Part shown: in pieces, positions 30,541 through 42,088 of the stretch | Layout of the letters: every line of letters starts with the position of its first letter | Numbering within the stretch: the stretch's first letter is position 1 | Source: Edolisoma coerulescens | Taxonomy: Eukaryota > Chordata > Aves > Passeriformes > Campephagidae | Assembly (NCBI GenBank): GCA_013397115.1 | Contig: VWZW01004756.1 | Span: 67,392-131,391, forward strand | DNA length: 64,000 nt | Direction: 5' to 3' | Notes under the pieces: generated by a model | What the model was told of the DNA's origin: nothing | Databases searched by the model: none | Seen by the model: only the letters and a program-made list of their open reading frames with translations | Position numbers and translations under genes: made by a program

Positions 30541-30895
30541 TCAGAGCGACTCCCTCCCTGCACCTCATTTATCCACCGGGAATGCCGAGAGCCAGAGGTC
30601 GTGACTCCCCCCTTCCACACCCCCCAGCACCCTCTGGAAGGAAGTGACATCATCCCTATTCTGAGGAGATTGTACGTGGATTGTGGGAAGGAGGACCGGG
30701 AGCGAGAGCGGGCGATGCTGTCAGAGATGCCGGAGCCGGGAGAGGAGGAAAACCCTCGAGCGGCACAAACCTCCTCCCTCTTCCCACCGGGAAAGCGGGA
30801 GCGCTGCCGGGAGCCCTCGGACACGGCCACGGCATCGGGCTGGGAGAGGCTCCCGGCCATGGACTCTCCAGTGAATGGCCGGGGGGAGGGGACTT
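30541..30895. promoter_or_regulatory. Moderately CpG-rich patch in intron 1
   Basis: CpG dinucleotides are clearly denser here than in the flanking intron, for example 30781-30840. It lies about 3 kb upstream of the start codon. It could be an alternative promoter or enhancer, but no core promoter motif was recognised. Confidence 0.3.
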
Positions 30896-31385
30896 GGATG
30901 GGACACAAAAGGGACACACAGAGGGGGCCACCCCGGGCACAGAAAGGAGAGACTGTTCCAGAGGAGCCTCTCCCGGCCTTTCCAGCCGTTAATTCCTTGT
31001 GACATGCTCCGGGCCATGACAGGATGTGGGGGAAGGGGAGAATTAGCTGTCTGTAGGGAAAGGCTTAGGGAAAAGAGCAAAGGAGAAAAACGCTACGGTG
31101 AGACAACATTCCAGCTAAACCTCGGAGACTTAGGCTAATCCAACAGCCCATCCCATCTGACAGGAGCCTCCTCAGGGAGAGAGAGGTGCACAAGGAAATA
31201 AAGCTGAAGGAAAAAGGCTGTGCCTGGATCCTGCACGCCAGGAGCCCACCCACACCACAGCAACACCCCCGGAGTCACCCACTCCCTCCACCCAAATCCA
31301 GGCAGGATTTGCTCCAAGCTCCCAGCATCGCAGATTCCCGAGGCACCCACACAGCCCAATGCTCCAACCCCCTGCAGTCCTCATC

Positions 31386-31775
31386 CCTGCATCCATAGGC
31401 TCCCAACGTCCTGCAATTCCCCATCCCTATATCCAAAGGTTCATAACCCTCTGTAATTCCCCATCCCCGTAATTCCTTGTCCCTGCATCCACAGGCTCAC
31501 AACCCCCCTGAGATCCCCATCGCTGCATCCACAGGCTCACAACCCCCCTGAGATCCCCATCCCTGCATCCACAGGCTCACAACCCCCCTGAGATCCCCAT
31601 CGCTGCATCCACAGGCTCACAGTCCCCTGAGATCCCCATCGCTGCATCCACAGGCTCACAGTCCCCTTGAGATCCCCATCCCTGCATCCACAGGCTCACA
31701 ATCCCCTTGAGATCCCCATCCCTGCATCCACAGGCTCACAATCCCCTTGAGATCCCCATCCCTGCATCCACAGGC
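31386..31775. repeat. 40-bp minisatellite
   Basis: About eight well-kept 39-40-bp units from 31481, each with CTGCATCCACAGGCTCAC then TGAGATCCCCATC, preceded by degenerate units from about 31386. Variants (CGCTG/CCCTG, AACCCCCC/AGTCCCC/AATCCCC) are clustered, as in expanding minisatellites. Confidence 0.92.
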
Positions 31776-32224
31776 TAACTCAGCATTCCCACTTCCATCA
31801 CCCCAAAACCTCCCCTGGTTCCCAACCTCCTGCTGTTCGGAGCAAAAGACGGGAGGCCAAACCCAGGCTGAAATCGGATCTGCCAGGAGTTTTTCCTCCC
31901 TCTGCCAGATCCCTGGGGATATCTGCACGGAGGAAGCCCTGCTATCCCAATATTCCTTCCCTACCTTTTCCCTCAGGCACCTGCTGGCACTTTCACACAC
32001 CCCAGGTATGACAAAGCACTCCCATCTCTGCCAGTACCCTCTTCCAGCTGGCCTCCGCAAATTCCAGAGTCCTCCAGTGTGACTCACCCAAGGAAATTCC
32101 CTCAAAGCAAGCCAGATGTTTGCCTTCACTGCTCAGGGCTACAGAATTCCCCAAAAAAAAGGATTTCTAGGTCTCAGCGGATGGTTGCCGGTGCCGCTAA
32201 AGGACAAAGCCCTTTGCTGTTCCA

Positions 32225-32514
32225 CAGAAATCCAGCACCATGTCCCGGAATGCTGCCCCTCCCAGGATCCCTTTCCCTGGCTGAAATGCCACCGTGTTCC
32301 CTGGGAATGTCCCGGCTGTCCCACTGGGAAGTTCAGGCCCAGGCCTGCCAGCTCCCAGCTTAACTTCTTGGGAAATGCTGCTGGAAAACTGAATCCAAAG
32401 GAGCTTTGTGCCCTGGCAGCTTTTTCCTTGGGAGCGATTTTCTGCTCCGGAGCAGAGGCGCTTCCCTTCTCCCTGAGAGCACATCCAGGTCACCTCGCCC
32501 AGGTGCCGGAGACT
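32225..32514 (-). repeat. Inverted repeat arm 2 (partner at 18831-19131)
   Basis: The reverse complement of the intron 6 arm, from CAGAAATCCAGCACC to GGAGAC. Flanks outside these limits do not match. Family not recognised. Confidence 0.82.
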
Positions 32515-32924
32515 CCTGTCCTGAGGGCACAGCATGGATGTTGCATCCTGCTTTTTCACTCTGCAGGATAGCAGAGTTCACTTCCCTGACCAACGGAATT
32601 TCGGCCCCATCATGTCACCCCAAATCCTTCCTTCCCTCACCAACACATCCCACATGGAATATGGGCTTCCCACCGCAGCCTGGATCATTCCCAGAACCCT
32701 CCTGTTCCCACCAAGGACTTACTGGACTTGACGGAAATCATCAATTCCAGCTTGGATCCAACTCCATCGGGCCCCATCCAGCTGTTCTGAAGGGCTTTAA
32801 ATGAGGCTCGCTCTGTTTCCGAGTTGGTTCCTCACAATCTGGGAATTGTTCTCGCCTTCCAGGGAGAAGGGGGATGGGGTTGCATCCATACAGAATGTCC
32901 TGAAGCTGGCCAGAGGAATTTGCA

Positions 32925-33335
32925 TGGAGCAGCTCTGCTCTGGAGCCAGGCTGGGAGAGCTGGGATGGCTCAGCCCAGAGAGGAGAAAGCTCCGGGGAGC
33001 CTTAGAGCCTCTTCCAGGGCCTAAGGGGGCTCCGAGAGAGCTGGAAAGAGCCTTTGGAATAGGGCCTGGAATGACAGGACAAGGGGGAATGGCTTCCCAC
33101 TGACATGGTGTGGGTTTAGACTGGATATTGGGAAGAGATCCTTCCCTGTGAGGGTGGTGAGGCCCTGGAATGGATTTCCCAGAGAAGCTGTGGCTGCCCC
33201 ATCCCTGGAAATGACAAGTCCAGGCTGGGCAAAGCTTGGAGCAACCCGGGATAGTGGAAGGTGTCCCTGCCCATGGCAGGGGGTGGAATGGGATGAGCAT
33301 TCCAAGTCCTTTCCAACCCAAACCATTCCAGGATT
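32925..33335 (+). mobile_element. CR1 LINE 3' fragment (longer)
   Basis: About 400 bp of forward CR1: CAGCCCAGAGAGGAGAAAGC, GGAATGGCTTCCCACTGACA, GGATATTGGGAAGAGATCC, GGTGAGGCCCTGGAATGG, and the terminal CCAACCCAAACCATTCCAGG. Confidence 0.9.
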
Positions 33336-34669
33336 GAATACCAAGAGGGGACAAATTCCATGGCACCAAAGGAAGGCAAGTCCTTCCCTTTCTGCCTTTT
33401 CCAAGGGGCAGGAAGTATCTGCCGTGAGCAGTGTCTGCAGGAATTGCTGGGAAAGCTCTTCCAGGGGGAAGAAGGCACCAGCAGCTGCTGGAGGCTTGCG
33501 AGGAGAGCTCTGCCCTCACTGGATGTGATTAAGGGAACAGATCCCTACTTTAAGGAGTATTCCATGGATTCATGGAACATTGAAGAGCCATATCTATAAG
33601 CAAATCCCAGGTAGGGATCACTGGCAGAAATCAACAGGGATTGGAATTTTGGGATAGCTTCATGGCTACTTAGAAGATTCCCCTTGATAAATGCCCATTT
33701 TCCAAGGAGAAGGGAATAGAATGAGTCAGCGGCAGAGCCAGGGAATGAAGCCTGGAGACAGCAAAGGTTCAAACAGCCTCCTGTGGCTTGGCACACTTCG
33801 GATGCGCTCCCTCGGGACAAGGCCGTGGCACCACAGTCATGTCCGCAATGTCACTGGGACAGAACTAACGGGATCAGGTTGGATCTGGAACTCCAGCGCT
33901 GCCCACTGACACCAATTCCCAAAATAATCTCGGAGTATCAACTGACCTTCAAAACATGGGGAACAACAACTTACCTGTTTGGCCCACCAGGTTAACCCCG
34001 AAATCCTGGAATGAATTCCTTGGAATTGCAATGGTGATGGACATAAGACTGGTGTAACCACTTCCCAGCTGGCCCAGCACTGATCCATCTCCATATCCCA
34101 GCTCATTCCTCCCAAACTCCTTCCCAAAGCCCCTCTGCCATAAGCACATCACCGTGCACATTCTCCTTGTTTGAATCCATCCCTTTTTTCCTTAACTCCA
34201 AACTCTCCTGCCTTGGCTAGAAACAGATCCCACGAATCCCACATTTCCCTCAAACATGCACAATATCCCTTCCTGTTACTTTGGGAATGATTAATCTTTA
34301 ATAAGGAGACTCCGGAATGGATCTCCTTGGCAGGGACTTGACCGCAGCAGTGGAGTTTTCAGGAAAAATGGGATTATCTTGCAAACCTTAATGGTTTTAG
34401 TGCAAGAGGATGGACAAGTCCCAAAGGTACCACTCCCAGCACTTGTTCCCAGTTAAAAGCAGGATAAGGGATTCACTGAATCGAAGAGAAACAAGGAAAT
34501 TCTCCACTTTGGAATGCACCTCCTCCGAACAACTGGGACCAGTTCTGACCCCAGTCCTACAAAGCAGTGACACCGCAGATCCCAATGGCTCTCCCCACTG
34601 GATATCCAGTGACATCCCTGCTATCCCTGCACCACCCCACGGGCCAGGATTTGTCCACAGCATCACCAT

Positions 34670-35070
34670 TAAGGCTGGAAAAGCCCTGCAAGATCAAGTC
34701 CAACCATTCCTCCAGCACTTCCAAAGCCACCACTATCCCACGTCCCCAAGTGCCACATCCACGTGGCTTTTAAATCCCTCCAGGGATGGGGAATCCCCCA
34801 CTGGAGCCTGTTCCAGGGCTCTACAACCCTTTCCACTGAGGAACTTTCCCTCATATCCAACCTAAACCTCCCCTGGTGCCATTTGAGGCTGTTTCCTCTC
34901 ATCCTGCCCCTTATTCCCTGGGAGCAGAGCCCAATCCCATCTGACCCCACCCTCCTGTCAGGGATTTGTGGAGAGTGAGAAGATCCCTCCTGATCCTCCT
35001 TTTTTCCAGGCCAACTTCCCCAGCTCTCTCAGCTGCTCCTTGTGCTCCAAACCCTCCCCCGGGCACGCTC
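34670..35070 (-). mobile_element. CR1 LINE 3' fragment, second subfamily
   Basis: Reverse CR1 of a different type from most others here: GCTGGAAAAGCCCTGCAAGA, CAAGTGCCACATCCACGTGG, TTAAATCCCTCCAGGGATGG, CCCTTATTCCCTGGGAGCAG, TCCTCCTTTTTTCCAGG. Confidence 0.87.
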
Positions 35071-38000
35071 CAGCACTTCCATGTCCTCCTTGTGTGAAAG
35101 ATCCACGGGGCTTTAGTAATTCCAGACCTCAGCAACCATCCCTGGGCATAAAGGAAAAGGTTTGTAGGGATAAGTCCATAAAGACAGGGATCGCCGTGAG
35201 ACATTCCAGCTGCCCAAATGAAAGGCAGGATAATGCTTGGAAAGGGATGGAAAAGCCTCACTCACAGCTCCAAGATTCCCAAGACTTTTCTCCTTGACCT
35301 CGGCAGGAGCACAGCTTAACTCTGGAGCTCCACACTTGCCAGCCTATGGAAAATCCAAAGCCTGCACAAATACCTGGCCGAGAAACAAGGGAAGCCACCG
35401 CTTTCTCAGGAATCTGGGAGCGGAGAAGGAGCGCAATCCCAGCGTGCTCCCAGGAATGGAGTTAAAAACATCCCCCAATCCTTGTCTCAATGCCGCCAGC
35501 TCCGCAATTCCACCCACAGTTTGTGCCAGCAGAGCCCACAGGCAGCTTCCCGACCACTCCGAGCTCCGGCAAAAATAACGGCCAAGTTGCCGGGGGGAAA
35601 ATGCATTAAATCCAAACTAATTAGGGATTTGAAACAGAACTCCGTGTTCTACAGGGGAATAAAATCCCCTACTACAAGGAAAGCCTGGCTGGAATGGGGT
35701 AGGGAGTGCAAAGGGAATACCTGGATGAGGTGGTGGATGCAGCAATAAATGCTCCCAGCACCCCAAATCTGCTCCCAGCTGTGGAACAACAGCTCATTCT
35801 CCCTGGATATAATTACTGGGAATCACCGAGCCTTGGTTTTTGTTGGACTATCCCACGGCTACCCACGGAACTTGGTAATTCCCGGCTGGAAACCACACGG
35901 CCTCTGAGTTATTTATAGCCAAAATTCCAAGGGCTGGATGAAGCCAGCAAGGGCAGATCCAGGGGGAGACCGGTACTTACGCAAGGAGTGTTTTGGATGG
36001 AGCCTCATTTCTTATGGAAAAGCTCTTTTCCACTATAATCCTGGCAAATTCCTATCTGACAGTTTTACTCCAGCCCGGAATGCTTATCAGCTCAGCCTCC
36101 TTTCAAAAAAGGAGGAAAAAAAAAAGCAGGAGGAGCAAATTTCCAGGTGAGATATTGAATCTGGAGGCACATCCCTGCTCCGGCGCATCTGGAAGCGATG
36201 CCTTCGGGAAGAGGGAGGAGAAGCCCAGGCATCCCCAAAAGGAATTGCCTCTCTCCCCTCCTGCAGGCAGCTCCTTGGCTCCCTAGTTTACGCTAGTGGG
36301 CAAACAGTTTTCCCAATAACTTGACTCATTGCTTCAGGAATTCCCTGGGGATGAGTCACATGCAGGGAAAGCCACCGGGAGCGGCGCCGGGACCACCGCT
36401 GCCAACACGAGGAGAGCGAAAGAAGTGGGAGAACACAAAATCCCTGCCAAACCCGGGAAAACTGTGTGGTCAACACCATTCCTTGGCACTACTTCCCTGC
36501 TCCCCTCCCCACAAATGTGCTGGAGAGGAGAAGCGCATACGGAGAGGCGGCTCCAGGCTCTGGAGCCCTGGGAATCGCCGGGGAGATGCTCCCTCCATGT
36601 GCATCTGCCGGGAATGCTGGCTCTGCTCACCTCCCAGGAATGATCCTAAGGAATTCCAAGTAGTGATTATTTCCCTCCCTCCTGGCACTGAGAGGGAAAA
36701 AGGGACACATGTCGAATTCCAGGGCCTCCAGCTTCTTACTCTCACCAGCATTCCCAAAATGTGCTTTTTTCTGTGTCACAACCCACCACAACTTATCCCA
36801 GGAGTTTTCCTCTTCCCACATTCCATGACTGTGTGGTTAGGCAGGTACATGCCCAGCTGCAAGTCAAAAATGCTGGGAATCAGGGCTATCTGGGAAGTTT
36901 TTTTGGGAATCTAAACCCAAATGCATTTTTTTTCAACACAATCTGTCCTCATGAAACAGGGATCCTGGATCTGTGACACTTCCAGGCTCAAAAACATTGG
37001 GAATGGCTTCAAACTACCTAAACCTGACCTGGACATGACCTATTCCCGTTTTCCTGGTGCTGCCTGTTTATTTCCCTCCCCGTGTCCCTGCTTGTTTACC
37101 TTGGCCAAGGACATGCCTGTATCCCACATTCCTAGAAATCAACCTGGAAAGATGAGGTCATGGAGGTCGTACTTCCCAAAGTCCAAGCGAAACTCCCAGT
37201 GGAAGCTACCAACAGCCCTATTTGAGGAGCTCATCCTGTGGGAATATGTCCAACAGGGAATATTCCCAAATGCTGTGAATTCCCTGGAAATACCATGTTT
37301 GTGTTTCACTGCACATCTGCCTTCTCCCATTACTTCCCAAGCCTTCCCAGATTCCCGCTTTCCAACATCTTATTCCTTCTTAAGCAGAATCTGGTTTCTT
37401 GGCCCCAGCTCCAGATTTTTCCCAGCCTCCAGTGAAAATCACTCCAACATCAGGATATCCTGGAATCAGTTATTTTTGCAAGTTCATTTGCTAAACCGGA
37501 ACTTACAGGAATATTTATGGATAAAAAAACAACCCCGAATCCACGTTTTTCCAGCAAGATCATGTGAACTAATCACCAGCATCCAAAGGATTGCTGCTAT
37601 CCAAGGGCTTCTTTCCACACTGAATCCAGGAGTGTATCCACTTTCACTTCCACGTTTACCCTGGAAGCAAGGATCAAACACCGAAGTCCTGTCTGGGGAA
37701 GGAACACCTGCACAGGTGGGAATTTTAAAAGCACAACAGCAGAAAAGTGGGAATTTCAGCCCGGAAATGTCCTTGGCTTGGATATGGATACAGACAACAT
37801 CCTCTTTCCCTTTTTCCTAAACTCAGAGGGAACATTTCAAGCCTAACTCCGGATTTCCAGCTGCTACTTCCCAAGAAATGTGGTTCTGCCCCTCCTGTGC
37901 TGCGGCTTCCACCTCAACCCATGGGAGCAGCCCTGGAAGTAAAAGAAATCATCAGGCTGAGCATTCCCAGCAGAAAAATCCTGCTTTATTCCTGCCTGGA

Positions 38001-39371
38001 GAGCAGTTTTCTAAAGGAAGCTGCCAGCTCTGCCCCGGCTCCCGTAAAGCTGCTAATTACAGGGCAAATCCAAAGAAAGCAGGAGCAGGGAAGGAGGGAG
38101 GGAATGAGGAAGGGAGAGGCGGATTCCAGGTCTCCGGCTCACCCAAATGACAGCCTGGGAAAACTTTTCCTGTCTCAGTGGTTGCTCCTAGGAATAAATC
38201 CCCCCTTCCAGTGCTGCAGGAGCCCAAAATTCCAGCCCTCACGGAGACCCTCGGGAGCAGCTTCCCTTCCTCCACACCCCAACAGCTCCTCTGTCATCCC
38301 ATCCCAGAAAGGCCCATTGTCCACTGGGAACATGGAGATCACCGAGGAAGAGCACATGGAAAACCACCAACAGCCCAGCACATGCAGCTCCAACTCTCTC
38401 CCAAGTTTAGGGAATTAAGTCCCAAATTCCCACCCAGTGGAAATCAAATCCTGGGACTTACCAGCCTGCTTTTCCTCCAGCTGGTGCTTGGGATAAAGAT
38501 GTTGGAATCACCACCACCTGGAACAAACTGCACCAGTCCCACACCTCTCCGAACCACCAGGACCAACGGACCAAATGCTTTCTCCTCCTTTTCCTAGGAA
38601 TTCTCACCCATCCAGCACTTCCCTAATGACAACCAAGCATCCTAGAACTGGAATCCTGGGCTGAATCCTGCCAAGCTGAAGTCTCCAGCCTCTTCCCAAA
38701 TCTCAGGTTTGTGATGGAAAGCAGGAATCCTCTTTTCCTTTTGCTTATGCAAGCAGGGATGAATCAAGCCCAGGCTTCCCTGATCCTGTATCATATATAA
38801 GCCTTAAACATATTTATTTTCTCATATTCCCTTCTTGGACACTCCAGGAGCTGCATTTCCAAAGCCCAGCACACACATCCCTCCTCCTCACCACCCACGG
38901 CCTGCACGTGGAGCTGATCCGCAGTTTCTGCCGGCCCTCGGGATCTGTGCAGCCACAACACCCATCCCTCCCCAGCAGAGATCCAGCCCTTCCTGCTGCT
39001 CCCCAGGGAGAGCCAGGAGACAGGGATTGGAATTATTTAATCCCATAAGGCACTTTTACATCTCCTCCTTAAGTTCCACAGTCCTCTGGTTTTCCAGCTC
39101 TGACTCCTGGAATTACTCACACATATTTACTCCAACTTTTTCCTGCTGACACCAATTCCTTGTGCCTGTTTCTCCCTGTGGATTCATCACTACAGATCCT
39201 GGAGCTGGAACTGCTGATTCCCATCTCTGCTCTCCAAATATCTGGCAAACTCGGTGCCACAGGAAGCACGGCCACACATTCCTGCCTGCAGCCATGGCAC
39301 CGGGAATCTCCTCCTGTTTCCATGCTTATTCCCTAATTTACTCTCCTGATGTCTCCTTGATAAACTGATCT

Positions 39372-39750
39372 TGCTCAGCCCAGAGAAGGGAAAGCTCCAG
39401 GGAGACCTTGGAGCTCCTTCCAGTGCCTAAAGCAGCTCCAAGATTGCTGGAGAGGGACTTTGGATAAAGGGATAGAGTGACAGGACAATGGTAATGGCTT
39501 CCCACTGACACAGGGTGAAATTAGATGGGATATTGGGAAGAAATTCTTCCCTGTGAGGGTGATCAGGCCCTGGAATGAACTTCCCAGAGAAGCTGTGGCT
39601 GCCCCAGCCCTGGAAGTGTCCAAGACCAGGTTGGACGGGGCTTGGAGCAACCTGGGATAGTGGAAGGTGTCCCGGCCCATGCCCGGGGGATGGAACTGGG
39701 TCACATTCCAGATCCCTTCCAACCCAAACCATTCTGGGATTTCTCTCCCT
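39372..39750 (+). mobile_element. CR1 LINE 3' fragment (longer)
   Basis: Forward CR1 from CTCAGCCCAGAGAAGGGAAA through GGGATATTGGGAAGAAATTC and GGCTTGGAGCAACCTGGGAT to CCAACCCAAACCATTCTGGG. Confidence 0.9.
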
Positions 39751-40304
39751 GTTGCCACCACTCTCCACGTTTCCATACCCTCCTCGCTCCCCCTCGTTAG
39801 GAGCAGTCCCTCAGCAGAGCTTGGAAAGTTGTCACTCCAGGGACACTGTCCCTGCCCTCTCGGCCACCAGCTCCGGAGCCAGAATTCCTTTGGAAAAGCC
39901 GGACAAGAGAGAGGTGAAAGGAGGTGAGGCAGAAGCAGAGACCCCACGTGACAAGAGCGGAGCTGCAGCCGAAGAAATCCCCTGGAAAAGCATTCCTTGG
40001 CTCCAAGCAGCTGTGGAGCCACGAACTGAAAGGCGCAGATTGGAACTGACTGCTCCCCACAATTGGTTATACCACAGAAAAGGGGGAACAATCCTTCCCA
40101 AGCGAGCGGGGAGCAGGAAAGATGAACCAGCCACATGTGGGAATGCACCAGCTCTGGAGCTGGGGAATGTGGGATTATGGCAGGAGGTGCCCAGGAGCAG
40201 CAGGAGATGATCCAGAACCTAAATCAACCACATGATTCCTAAAATATAGACAGGAGGATGCTGAACATGAGATGAATGTGCTCCTCCTAAAGCTATCCCT
40301 GAAT

Positions 40305-40678
40305 TCCAGACAGTTTGGGGGGAAAGGGACCTTAAAATCATCCTGCCATGGGCAGGGACACCTCCCACTGTCCCAGGTTGCTCCAAACCCCACCCAACCT
40401 GGCCTTGGATGCTTCCAGGGATGAGGCAGCCACAGCTTCTCTGGGAAACCCATTCCAGGGCCTCACTGCCCTCACAGGGAAGCATCTCTTCCCAATATCT
40501 CATTTATCCCTGCCCTCTGGCAGTGGGAAGCCATTCCCCTTGTCCTGGCACTCCAGGCCTTTGTCCCAAGCCCCTCTCCTGGAGCCCCTTTAGGCATTGG
40601 AAGAGGCTCTAAGGTTTCCCTGGAGCCTTCTCTCATCCAGGCTGAACATTCCCAGCAATCCCAGCCTGTCCTCAATCC
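40305..40678 (-). mobile_element. CR1 LINE 3' fragment (longer)
   Basis: Reverse CR1 of the same subfamily and length as 39372-39750, with CTGCCATGGGCAGGGACACC, TCCCAATATCTCATTTATCC and CTCATCCAGGCTGAACATTC. Confidence 0.9.
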
Positions 40679-41847
40679 ATGTCTGAACTGAATAGGGAAA
40701 ACATCACCTTTCCTGCAGCAAATCCCAGCAGGATCATCCTCAGGGCTGTACCTGGACTTGGCACCTGGCTGCTGGGCACCCTGGATGACGGCCAGCTGAT
40801 CCCAATCCCTCCCTACTGAACCCCGTAACTCCATAGCTTTTGGAAAGCAAAGGAAAGCAATTCCATTTTCCCAAAGACAAAGAAATTCACCTCAAACCTT
40901 GCCCAGAGAAGTTGGTAACCTCAGAAAACAGGAAGGATCCCTGCTCCAACAGCACAGGGATGCATTTTGCAACTGATTTCTCCAAGAGGAGCCACCTTTC
41001 CCCTTGTCCAGCAGATACAAATTCCAAACAAATTCTACACTTGAATTTATAATCCAAACAGGATTATAAGGAAAAAAGCTGTTTATTGGGATCTACTTCA
41101 GGACAAGCCCCTGGCTCCCAGCCCAACCAGTTTGAGGCAGCTGGAAAAGAAATTCCTTTTTCCTCTCATTCCTGTGGCCATCCCAGTAATTAAATGGAGC
41201 GCCTCTGCAGCGATTCCTTGGGCGGGATTTGTCCAGGTGTGGATTTTTCCCCTTTTCCTTTAATTATCTTATAATTAACCATGAAGTATCCAATCATCCA
41301 GAGCTTTTTCAATTAAGCTTCAAAAGGAAATGCCTGGAAGAGCTCTTGGTGGGAATGTTCTTATCAGCCGGGAAGAGATCACAGGCACCAGAGCTGGGGT
41401 TTGGTGACTCATTCCGGTATTGTTGGGGCAAGTGAACTTCCAAAGCTGGAAAAAATTCCTTTATTCCACCTTTTGCAGTTCACATCCTCATCCCTGATCG
41501 GAGCTCAGAGGCCTGGGAGCAATATTATACTGTAATTAACACAGCTGATTAAGGAATAATCAGGCTCTGAAGGATCAGGAATTAACCCTGCCCAGGTCCG
41601 ACTCTTCTCCATCCCAATCCTGTGCCTCTTTTCCCTCAATTCCTTCCCTCAGCCTTAAATTCTGGGCACAGGCACGAGCTGAGATCTCCCACACTTCTTT
41701 CCTGGGCAGTAAGGGGAAATCCCCAGTCTTTTTGATAGGGAATAACAGGAATTTTGCCTGCATCCCTGCGGACAACCCACAGGAACAGCAAATTATCCTC
41801 AAATCCCAGGCTGAGACCTTCAGCCTGTCCAACACCACGGCCAAATG

Positions 41848-42088
41848 GATCATGGAATTGTTCACGTTGGAAAAGCCCTCCAAGATCATCCAGTCCAACA
41901 TTCCCCCAGCACTGCCAAGGCCACCACTATCCCAAGTGCCACATCCACATGGATTTTAAATCCTTCCAGGAATGAGGACTCCGCCACTGGAGCCTGTTCC
42001 AGAGCTTTACAACCCTTTCCATGAAGGAATTTTCCCTAATATCCAACCTAAAACTCCCCCTGGCACAACTCAAGTGTCACTTGTCACC
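41848..42088 (-). mobile_element. CR1 LINE 3' fragment, second subfamily
   Basis: Reverse CR1 with ATCATGGAATTGTTCACGTT, GGAAAAGCCCTCCAAGATCA, AAGTGCCACATCCACATGG and TAAATCCTTCCAGGAATG. Confidence 0.87.

Noticed and set aside
36921..37820. 299-codon open frame on the plus strand in intron 1
   Set aside because: No similarity or motif was recognised, and there is no sign of splice sites or promoter; treated as chance.
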